This document shows, in pieces, positions 15,801 through 21,658 of a stretch of DNA of 33,431 nucleotides. The notes under the pieces are model-generated. The model had not been told where the DNA came from. It was given only the letters and a program-made list of their open reading frames with translations, and ran no database searches. Location: positions 1 through 33,431 of the IMG/VR virus record IMGVR_UViG_3300037493_006407; one strand, 5' to 3'. Within the stretch, counting starts at the first letter, position 1; each line of letters opens with the position of its first letter. This stretch comes from a virus. A program made the translations under genes and the position numbers.

Positions 15801-16968
15801 CAATCTTGGCGGGCTTGTTCTTGTAGTAGCGGGGATAGTTCCTGAATACGGGATGCAGCCCGAAACCGCCGTGATCCACGATCAAAGATGAGCGCATGCT
15901 GAAGCCGAGTACCCGCAGCAGGAGTCGAACTTGCTTCGCCAGCTCGGGGCTGGTGGTGCTGTGGCAGACGCCCCCTCGCCCCCTCCGTTTCTTTCGCCCT
16001 TGTTCGGCGCCTATTGTTCGCCTGGAGGCGTTAGGGTCGTGGGAGTCAGCGAACAGTCCGTCTAAGAGCCGCTGAGCGCGGGGTTTTGTCAGCACTGCAA
16101 GGAGCTCTGGCGGGAGTTCTTTCTCAGGAGCAAGCCTCCCATCGTGGCACAGAGCGTAGAGGGGGTGATTGGCGGGGATGTAGATCGTGATGTAGCGGGA
16201 GTGCCAGTGCGTGCGCCACCCTTTTGCTGCTGCGTAGTCCTGGCACCAATGTTTTTGCGCCTCTTTTGCAAAACCATCTTTACCCGCGATGCACGTCTTC
16301 TTTTCCGCGCACCAGCCGTCGGCGATGTAAAGCCCGAAGAAGTAGAAGTCCGCGTCGGTCCACTTGTCGTTGGCCTCGTCGGGGAGGGTAATATCTGCAG
16401 GGCCGAGGAGCGCGTCTCTTACCTTTAACTCCCCCGCGCGCTTTTCCCCTCCCTCAAGGAGGAAGCACCGATGGTCATCGGTCGCGACAAAGTCCCCACC
16501 GTTATCGAGGGTATATTCATGGGTGGGGAGCGTGCCTTTGTCCCACCACTTGAGCACCTTCGTCCATCCACTCTTGCCTTGAATCGTGTCTCCAGGCTCC
16601 ACATCCTCAATGTTCTTGTATCCAGTCGGCGTGAGAACACGGGTTCCCTCCGCGAGGCAGTCGCCCGCGTGCGAATTGAACGCCGTCTCTTCGGGGTACG
16701 ACAGGGTTTCCTGGCCAATCGGGTCGCGGACGTAGCGGATGTTGTCCCGCACCCACTCACCAACGGCGACGATCATGCCGTAATAATCTTTGTTCTCGAC
16801 GCGGGCCTTGTTCAGGATGTTGATCGCGAGCGCGCGGATCTTGGCACTGCGGGCACCATAGGGGCCCTTCGCCATGGCGACCATCTTGTCGACGGTCTCG
16901 TCGATGCCCTTCTCACCTTCGGAGAGGACGCTGCGCGAGACCGGGATGTCACCGTTGGCGAGGTGCAT
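12826..16968 (-). CDS. Giant transglutaminase-like protein interrupted by an intein, C-terminally anchored
   Basis: A 1380-aa precursor. Residues about 25-103 and 422-480 make one transglutaminase/cysteine-peptidase-like domain with Cys422, His454 and Asp476 as the likely triad (Cys104, His136 and Asp158 after splicing). Residues 104-421 are the intein. After it come a basic linker containing M704-P-G-L-G708, an amphipathic Ala/Val/Gln/Ser repeat zone (about 870-1020), three 34-37-residue DINGxPxGTPYxDSNG repeats (1078-1178), an acidic zone (1255-1310), KRRRR, M1349-S-G-L-G1353, one membrane helix (1359-1374) and RKNRK. It may be a virion protease or cross-linking enzyme and membrane scaffold. 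Domain calls are solid; the virion role is inferred. Confidence 0.8.
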   Translation of the reverse strand: MHLANGDIPVSRSVLSEGEKGIDETVDKMVAMAKGPYGARSAKIRALAINILNKARVENKDYYGMIVAVGEWVRDNIRYVRDPIGQETLSYPEETAFNSHAGDCLAEGTRVLTPTGYKNIEDVEPGDTIQGKSGWTKVLKWWDKGTLPTHEYTLDNGGDFVATDDHRCFLLEGGEKRAGELKVRDALLGPADITLPDEANDKWTDADFYFFGLYIADGWCAEKKTCIAGKDGFAKEAQKHWCQDYAAAKGWRTHWHSRYITIYIPANHPLYALCHDGRLAPEKELPPELLAVLTKPRAQRLLDGLFADSHDPNASRRTIGAEQGRKKRRGRGGVCHSTTSPELAKQVRLLLRVLGFSMRSSLIVDHGGFGLHPVFRNYPRYYKNKPAKIESIRPVGLRHVYDLQTADSGIYLPDADVVVHNCDDQVILVMGLLGSIGLKSYPVCIGMVPNSFSHVYAYAEVPPGKHRNAGQTIAVDTIMREWPIGKEAPGGKVQAKKTYSNLAGDAMLGAYTLSPSYLDERQSADVPRAMKRGLVDAGGYGEIFTAPKVDQEMNEIDEIFTTDPINEMAPAGSAFLHNRGPMTAAGDAGKNVFLPSGKTYSSSGMGRVTQVGKKGKKFVDVPSEMPYERGKPAARASAPVAPTEEELAGIGDMLASLGAEIKATNCSMWQGVNGPADPVHKAASAAAYARQRYRVAKKVVTSFMPGLGRDPVFDARANAAGRVAQLAQQIAAAARQLADIAAGSSPMRKAALIDDLNTLEKLDKQGFIRAVDAAPLPEGVTPLGIAKTKTLAISKETTLPFVASPVKIRSAVMTPLPAGAVVRDRTGRVIDVDGMAGDLGWPSWANPVSIIDRARDAVSGALKAVVAVPRKAIQATVQASTQAVKAAASSAGQTVRQAASAASRVVKQAPSAVAATVRDVGSAAGQATKQVAATVAQAPSAIGTAARDVGSAAGASVRQVASGAGGIVRQAASEVGQGVSSAGGALRQAGSSVSEGLKQAGSSFSDTLKTAYRQAGATVRNIPATAADFIDENRDLLMASMGGPMFASLYTGARGALETAMGIVAKHQAAGDSGEELDINGNPIGTPYQDSNGNTITAQQYYDLMNPSGKLDINGYPEGTPYTDSNGNTITAQQYYDLMHPVETSVMQPQFDINGNPLGTSYVDQAGNSITAEQYYQANQAAQQQYQTQTGGTGAGYSVPDTSGGYDSGSMYPDYSGDSGGGDQSFDYGSGPTFDSSWTEGGGSSDFGPDSMGPAEDAAYATDMEAMMDEGGSEESEFYAEDTGEDGEETEFVDEIVNTDEEPEVAEAATRPTTKPKRRRRQAVAQASNNTEVDDDSEVDAPGEGMYRMSGLGALPSASTLLPLAAVGVGIYLLTRKNRK
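13440..13745 (-). repeat. Three tandem coding repeats of about 102-120 bp
   Basis: The units encode DINGNP-type Asn/Gly/Tyr-rich modules. The 48 bp at 13552-13599 are repeated identically at 13654-13701, a period of 102 bp (34 residues); the third unit is diverged. The identity at silent positions indicates recent duplication or gene conversion. Confidence 0.85.
15706..16659 (-). other. Intein with LAGLIDADG homing endonuclease domain, 318 aa
   Basis: It spans residues 104-421 of the host protein. Splicing blocks are all visible: block A starts CLAEGTRVLTPTGY (Cys1), block B has T163-D-D-H166, block F is VYDLQT and block G ends VVVHN with His-Asn before Cys422 (+1). The endonuclease region shows two LAGLIDADG-like helices, FFGLYIADG (210-218) and LLDGLFADS (301-309). 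All catalytic splicing residues are present, so it should be active. It sits directly before the presumed catalytic cysteine of the transglutaminase-like domain, so the +1 residue for splicing is also the nucleophile of the spliced enzyme. Confidence 0.92.
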
Positions 16969-16971
16969 GAC

Positions 16972-17757
16972 TTACTTTCCCTCGGCTTTATCGTTGATCT
17001 TCTTGAGGCATTCAGCCTTGGTCCTGCCCCAGAAGCGCTGGATAGGGATCCCACCTGGCTGATAGCACTCAGCGACCCAGCCTTTGTGCTTCGGGTCATG
17101 GATCTTGACCCAGCGGATCGAGATGTCGGGCGGGTTTTTGCGCTCCGATTTCCGGTCCAGCCATGGCATATCGAAGGAGGGTTCTTCGTACCCTGGTGGG
17201 AGCCAGGTACACTCCGCGCGGGTGCCGGTTGGGATCTTACCCATACGGGTGTGCCGGCGCTCTTCCGCCACGGCGCGGCTCTTGCCGCGGCGGAGGGGGT
17301 TCTTGTGAAATGGGTGGATGACGCTCCACATGCCGTCTTTCCACGCTTCCCCGCGACTGCCCTTGAACGGGGACGAGGAGAGCCACGCATTTCCACCTTT
17401 GGCGGACTTGACCCCGAGGGCGAAATACTTGGCGTACTGCGGGCCGCTTTTCTTGTAGGCCCTCGCGTCGGCCGACGGGTTCCGACGACGCCGTTTCTTC
17501 CGCTTCCCAGGGTTGATCGTTACGCGCATAGGGATCAACCGATAGGACCCGCAGGCGCCCTTCTTGTAGGCCGTGAGAAGCTGCCGCGCCTCTTTGAGGC
17601 CGTATCTCCAATCAACATCCTCCCAGCTATATTCGGGGCCTATCTTGCCCCGGATTACATAGATCTTCTCGGTCTTAGCGACGCGGGGGCTCTTGCGGCG
17701 CCTCCCAGGGTTGCAGAGCATCGCGAGACCGGCCAGACCAGCGAGGACGGGGATCAT
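16972..17757 (-). CDS. Basic protein with shared hydrophobic leader module (paralogue 1 of 3)
   Basis: A 261-aa protein. The N-terminus MIPVLAGLAGLAMLCNPG is a short membrane segment followed by RRRK, nearly identical to the starts of the next two upstream genes. Residues about 25-75 (YSWEDVDWRYGLKEARQLL) resemble a small phage module with a WEDV...EAR...LL pattern. The rest is basic with NPGKRKKRRRRNP, KNPLRRGKS and ERKNP elements. The ATG overlaps the preceding TGA (ATGA). It is probably a membrane-tethered, nucleic-acid-contacting virion protein. Confidence 0.6.
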   Translation of the reverse strand: MIPVLAGLAGLAMLCNPGRRRKSPRVAKTEKIYVIRGKIGPEYSWEDVDWRYGLKEARQLLTAYKKGACGSYRLIPMRVTINPGKRKKRRRRNPSADARAYKKSGPQYAKYFALGVKSAKGGNAWLSSSPFKGSRGEAWKDGMWSVIHPFHKNPLRRGKSRAVAEERRHTRMGKIPTGTRAECTWLPPGYEEPSFDMPWLDRKSERKNPPDISIRWVKIHDPKHKGWVAECYQPGGIPIQRFWGRTKAECLKKINDKAEGK

Positions 17758-18710
17758 TTGCGGCCTCGCTTCGGATTATGGTGCCACCGCCACTTGGCCA
17801 GGCGCGCAGCTGCCGCACCGGGCGTGGCCCCGCAGCGGCCCTTGCGGCGCTTCTTGCTGGGGTTGACCCCAACCGCGCCATGGATGCTGGCCATCGCGGA
17901 GTCGCCGATGTAGAGGGGGTTGCGGACCCGCAGGCCGCGCACGGAGCGCTCCCGAGCCAGGGCGAGTTTGCCAGGGCGAATGCCTGATCGAATGGCCATG
18001 GTCCAGTGCTTCAAACGGCGAGCGAGTTTGCCTCGGCCTGTTGAGCTGTCCCAGTCGGACTTGAATGCTCTGCGGTTGATGCCCTCATACTTCTTGAGCA
18101 TCCGCTTTTTGGACGCCGACCGACGCTTGCGGGTGGAGGGGTTCTTCCGTTTCCCTTTTGTGAGGCGCATGATTTTGTCGTCCAGGTTCCAGACCCGGTT
18201 CAAGATACGCCGCGAGCCTTGGCTCAAGTGCTTGACGCCGAGCCGCGCATTTTCCGCCTGCTCCGCTCGCACAGGGGCCAAGAGCGATTCACGCTCGCGT
18301 ATCAACCTCGCCCGGGTTGCGGGATTCCGCTTCCTGACAATTCGCACCGTCGGGATCTCGTTCTCATTCGGGCGAGCCCAGCGAGGGTTGTTCCCGACGA
18401 CTTTCCGCCGCCCACTTTCGCGTATAAAGTTCGTGAGTCCGGTGCCGTACTTGGCGATGCGCCGCACCTTCTTGACCTGCTTCATCCAGCGGCTGTGTGC
18501 GGGGCTATAATTGTCGGGCAGGCCGGGCATGCTGTCGAGGCCGGTGCGGGCCTTCACCGTCTTCTTCGCGAGCTTGTACCAATGCTTCCGCAGCTTGATC
18601 GCACGCTTCAGCGCGGCGGATCGGCGAGCGCGATGGGATGGGTTCCGGCGCTTCTTGCCTGGGTTGCACATCATTGCGAGGCCCGCGAGTCCAGCGAGGA
18701 GGGGGATCAT
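17754..18710 (-). CDS. Very basic protein with shared hydrophobic leader (paralogue 2 of 3)
   Basis: A 318-aa protein. It begins MIPLLAGLAGLAMMCNPG followed by KKRRNP, and is Arg/Lys-rich throughout, with further RKRNP, KRKNP, VNPSKKRRK and a C-terminal HNPKRGRK. The ATG at 18710 overlaps the upstream TGA (ATGA) and matches the paralogues, so it is preferred over an upstream in-frame Met. No enzyme motif is visible. Charge and the repeated Asn-Pro-basic elements suggest DNA binding at the inner face of a membrane. Confidence 0.6.
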   Translation of the reverse strand: MIPLLAGLAGLAMMCNPGKKRRNPSHRARRSAALKRAIKLRKHWYKLAKKTVKARTGLDSMPGLPDNYSPAHSRWMKQVKKVRRIAKYGTGLTNFIRESGRRKVVGNNPRWARPNENEIPTVRIVRKRNPATRARLIRERESLLAPVRAEQAENARLGVKHLSQGSRRILNRVWNLDDKIMRLTKGKRKNPSTRKRRSASKKRMLKKYEGINRRAFKSDWDSSTGRGKLARRLKHWTMAIRSGIRPGKLALARERSVRGLRVRNPLYIGDSAMASIHGAVGVNPSKKRRKGRCGATPGAAAARLAKWRWHHNPKRGRK

Positions 18711-19525
18711 TTCTTGTCCTTCCATTCCCAGGTGAGGCCGCAGCCGATGTTCGCCAATTTCTTGGGCCCATTGGCGGTGCGGTAGGTGTTGAAGTCGAGC
18801 TTGCGAGTGTTTTCCCGGTCTACTTTTCCACCCTCATAGATGACTTCATACCAGCCATCTTTGCGCTTCTCGAACAGCGTCCCCTGGTCCGCGCGAATCT
18901 CATCCGCGTTCTTGTTGAACACTTTGGCGATCCGGCGCAGTTGGATCTCGGTCACCATCGGCTCCGCCCAGCCATTCCAGGTGCTGCCATCATCATAGGC
19001 GCGCAGTGCGGGGCGCGTGGGCAGCCACTCGCATTCCAGGGTCCGCATCAACGGCAAGATCTCTGGGGCCTGGCCACGGAAGCCGCGGGTCTGAAACTTG
19101 CGCGTGATATAATTCCGTTTGCGCCCGGCGGGCATCTGGGCCAGCAGGCGGGAGACGATCCGGTCGGCCTTGTTGGACTGCTTGTGCCGCGTCGGTGAGG
19201 TGTAGGCGTAGTGCTTCTTCCAGATCCCGTGCAGCAGTTTCTCGACGCCGGCGGGCGAAGGGTTCCGACGGCGCGTGGTCGAGAACAAGAGCGAGCCGCG
19301 AATACCAGAGCGAAAGGCGAACCGACGCAGCTTCTCGCGTTGGGCCAATTTCTTGCGCCCCAGCGCGCTGTTCCAGCTGTACTTGCCGATGAGCCTGCGG
19401 GCCTTGTGCCACTTGCCCAGGATGCGCTTGTGCGCCTTGGCGCGACGACGGCCGGGATTCCGGCGCTTCCTGCGGGGGTTGCAGAGTACCGCGAGACCCG
19501 CCAGACCTGCGAGGAGGGGGATCAT
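18707..19525 (-). CDS. Basic protein with shared hydrophobic leader (paralogue 3 of 3)
   Basis: A 272-aa protein. It starts MIPLLAGLAGLAVLCNP followed by RRKRRNPGRRR. After a basic region of about 110 residues, the C-terminal half has a more globular composition (Trp- and Asp-containing, for example TWNGWAEPM and DGWYEVIYEGGKVD), which is different from the other two paralogues. An AAGGA SD lies 7 nt upstream of the ATG. One leader attached to three different bodies points to modular evolution. Function unknown. Confidence 0.6.
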   Translation of the reverse strand: MIPLLAGLAGLAVLCNPRRKRRNPGRRRAKAHKRILGKWHKARRLIGKYSWNSALGRKKLAQREKLRRFAFRSGIRGSLLFSTTRRRNPSPAGVEKLLHGIWKKHYAYTSPTRHKQSNKADRIVSRLLAQMPAGRKRNYITRKFQTRGFRGQAPEILPLMRTLECEWLPTRPALRAYDDGSTWNGWAEPMVTEIQLRRIAKVFNKNADEIRADQGTLFEKRKDGWYEVIYEGGKVDRENTRKLDFNTYRTANGPKKLANIGCGLTWEWKDKK

Positions 19526-19534
19526 GGTGGGTCC

Positions 19535-20539
19535 TTACTTGTACGCCACGAGTTCACTGCGGATGCTCTTGAGATACGGATCCGACTTGCAAGCCTTGCT
19601 CACCGCGTCGGTGAAGCTCTTGGCCTTGCCCTGCCACTCGATGGTGAACGACCGGGAGCCGGGCTTGGAGCGGTACAATTTCCAGATCTTGGACTTGCCG
19701 GGGTTTATTCTGGGCGCATAGACCGGCACACTGCGTTTGTGCCCCAGCTCGTCTTGGATCTTCCAGATGATGGCCCAGGATTCATCATGTGAGAGGCCAG
19801 TGGCTTTCGGCATCCTGCCTTTGCCGGAGAAATAATTCCGCATCCTCGCTTCATAGCGTGCGGCGGTTTTGCTTGCGGGATTCTTCTTTACCCCAAAGCA
19901 GTGGGGGTAGTCCTTGATCGCCTGCTCATACGCCGCGATATTCGTGCTCTTCTTCCACCGCTTCGCCAGATCGCTCATCTTGTTCTGCGACCAGGCGATG
20001 GCGAACACTTGGAAGTCGAAATCGCTCAGACGGCCCTCGTTGTTCGCCTTCACTGCTTGGTCGTAGGTCGAGCCGGCGGGCAGCGGATTATCCAGCGCCT
20101 TCCCATAGGTCTTGAACCACGAGCGCCGGAAGATGCCCTGGTGGCGACGGGCTTGCGAGGTTGCGCTTTTCGCCGCCGGCCCAAGAGCGCCAGCTTTCAC
20201 TGCGAGCTTCACGATCTTGCTCTTGCGCGCCCAGGACGCAGGGGAGCCGTAGCTCCGCTTGCCGGTGGCCGCGCGCGAGGCGCTCCACCATTTGTCATAA
20301 TCACGTTGGATCGCTTCGTTCGCACGCAGGAACTTGCCGCGAACCCGACGGCGCGCCTTGGCGCGGAACTTGCCGGGGTTCCTCTTCACGCTCTTGCCCT
20401 TGCGCCCCTTCAGGAACAACCACGCCCCGGCGCCCAACAGTGCGGCGCCTTGGAGTGTGAACAATCCTTTCAGCACACTGCTGCTCGCAGCGGCGGGTGT
20501 CGAGCCTGGAAGGATCGCGCCTGGGGAGGCATTCGGCAT
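19535..20539 (-). CDS. Membrane-anchored basic protein
   Basis: A 334-aa protein. A short Ala/Ser/Pro N-terminus precedes one hydrophobic helix (about residues 25-43, LFTLQGAALLGAGAWLFL), which is followed by KGRKGKSVKRNPGKFRAKARRR. The body is basic and helical with KKNPASK and RINPGKSK elements, and the last 50 residues look like a small alpha/beta module ending SELVAYK. No family recognised. It shares the anchor plus NP-basic layout with the three genes downstream in the operon. Confidence 0.6.
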   Translation of the reverse strand: MPNASPGAILPGSTPAAASSSVLKGLFTLQGAALLGAGAWLFLKGRKGKSVKRNPGKFRAKARRRVRGKFLRANEAIQRDYDKWWSASRAATGKRSYGSPASWARKSKIVKLAVKAGALGPAAKSATSQARRHQGIFRRSWFKTYGKALDNPLPAGSTYDQAVKANNEGRLSDFDFQVFAIAWSQNKMSDLAKRWKKSTNIAAYEQAIKDYPHCFGVKKNPASKTAARYEARMRNYFSGKGRMPKATGLSHDESWAIIWKIQDELGHKRSVPVYAPRINPGKSKIWKLYRSKPGSRSFTIEWQGKAKSFTDAVSKACKSDPYLKSIRSELVAYK

Positions 20540-20542
20540 GGG

Positions 20543-20740
20543 TTATCGCCGGCGACGTGCCCGGTGTCCTGGTTTGAAGAGATAGGGCCGGAGCTGCGGC
20601 GGGACCTTCCCCTTCCGCTTGCTCGCCCGCTTGGGCTTGAACAGGTAGGGCTTGAGATGCTTCGGCACCCGGCCAGTCCGTTTGGTCCGGGTGTTGAAGC
20701 TGACCCACTTACCGTCTGCGCGGAAACGGATCTTGGCCAC
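20543..20740 (-). CDS. Small Arg/Lys-rich protein with internal repeat
   Basis: A 65-aa protein starting with GTG. Two copies of a 16-residue unit (GRVPKHLKPYLFKPKR and GKVPPQLRPYLFKPGH) are followed by RARRRR. It is extremely basic and has no membrane helix. It is the third of three consecutive protamine-like genes in transcriptional order and probably binds packaged DNA. The preceding gene ends 3 nt upstream. Confidence 0.6.
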   Translation of the reverse strand: MAKIRFRADGKWVSFNTRTKRTGRVPKHLKPYLFKPKRASKRKGKVPPQLRPYLFKPGHRARRRR

Positions 20741-20743
20741 GGC

Positions 20744-21406
20744 TCAGCGCCACATGAAACCGGGGTTCCGGCGGCGAGCCTTGCGGCCTTTGCGGGCCTT
20801 GCGGTGCTTCTTGAAGCCGAACAGGCGAGCCAGACGGCGGCCCATGGCCTTCTTCTTGGCGCGGCCGGCGCGGAACGCGGCGGTGCCGGGCTTGTGGAAC
20901 ACGGCGATGCGACCGCCGGGGAACACCACGACGCGGCCCTTCAGGCGACGGCGGCGCTTCAGCGCGGCGGCGATGCGCTTGCGCGCAGCGACGTTCTTGC
21001 CGCGCTTCGTGGTCCGCGAGACCTTCTTGGGGTTCACACCCATGCCGAAGAAGTCGCTGCCGGGCGAGTAGGCCGTCTCCCACTGCTGGTCGATGGCGGC
21101 GTAAGCGCGCTTGGTGCGGCCGGTACGCTTGGCGCGGCGCGCGAGCCGGAGGCTGCGCAGACGGGCCAGGCGCGTGCGGTAGGCACGACCGTGGCGAACG
21201 CGGCGCACGACACGGCGGACGCTGCGACGGGCCGCGCGGGCCTTACGCAGATTGCGCAGAGCGGCACGACGGGCCTTGGCGGTGAAGCGGCGACGGTGCG
21301 TCGCGCGGCGAACCGTGCGCGTGCGACGGCGAAGGGCCCGGCGGGCCTTCTTCAGGTTGCGGAGCGCCGCGAGCCGAGCGCGACGGGTGAAGCGGCGATG
21401 TGCCAT
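20744..21406 (-). CDS. Protamine/histone-H1-like core protein
   Basis: A 220-aa protein. The first 105 residues are almost entirely Arg, Lys, Ala, Leu and Val, with at least two diverged copies of an RRFTxxARxAALRNLxKAR unit. A short neutral patch (about 105-130, containing GMGVNP) separates it from a second basic region with KRRRRLKGRVVVFPGG and a C-terminal KARRRNPGFMWR. AAGGAA lies 7 nt before the ATG. The composition matches nucleic-acid-condensing proteins such as adenovirus VII or histone H1. I infer that it packs the genome inside the particle. Confidence 0.7.
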   Translation of the reverse strand: MAHRRFTRRARLAALRNLKKARRALRRRTRTVRRATHRRRFTAKARRAALRNLRKARAARRSVRRVVRRVRHGRAYRTRLARLRSLRLARRAKRTGRTKRAYAAIDQQWETAYSPGSDFFGMGVNPKKVSRTTKRGKNVAARKRIAAALKRRRRLKGRVVVFPGGRIAVFHKPGTAAFRAGRAKKKAMGRRLARLFGFKKHRKARKGRKARRRNPGFMWR

Positions 21407-21433
21407 GATGATGTTCCTTCTTGGGAGAATAGT

Positions 21434-21607
21434 TTAGCGGGCCCGGCGGGACCTGCGGGTACGACGGACCACGCGCGTCTTGCGACGCGTTTTGCGACGA
21501 GCCTTACGCACCTTGCGCGCCTTGCGGGCGAAGCCGTGCTTGCTCAGGATTGAGCGGAGAGCACGAGCCTCGGCCTTGGAGAGGGGAGCGTTACGGCAGA
21601 TGCGCAT
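21434..21607 (-). CDS. 57-aa Arg-rich mini-protein
   Basis: It starts MRICRNAPLSKAEARALRS and ends in a run made almost wholly of Arg, Lys, Thr and Val (VVRRTRRSRRAR). AAGGG lies 7 nt upstream of the ATG at 21607, and the frame is closed by a TAA at 21434. The size and composition recall the adenovirus mu peptide and protamines. It sits between the Cys-cluster protein and the 220-aa protamine-like gene, completing a cluster of three basic core-protein candidates. Confidence 0.7.
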   Translation of the reverse strand: MRICRNAPLSKAEARALRSILSKHGFARKARKVRKARRKTRRKTRVVRRTRRSRRAR

Positions 21608-21658
21608 GGTGTAGCCCTTGAGGATGGGAAACGAGTGTATCGGGTTTAAGTTGTTTGG

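Noticed and set aside
14761-15891. Plus-strand open frame of 376 codons
   Set aside because: Antisense to the transglutaminase/intein gene, whose domain and splice motifs are unambiguous.
17707-17757. Lipoprotein signal (lipobox) in the MIPxLAGLAGLAxxC leaders
   Set aside because: Residues before the Cys are Leu or Met rather than Gly/Ala/Ser, and there is no basic n-region; an anchor is more likely than lipidation, though not excluded.
19901-21553. Long plus-strand open frame (550 codons)
   Set aside because: It is antisense to five well-supported minus-strand genes with good starts; high GC and Arg-rich codons on one strand create long open frames on the other.
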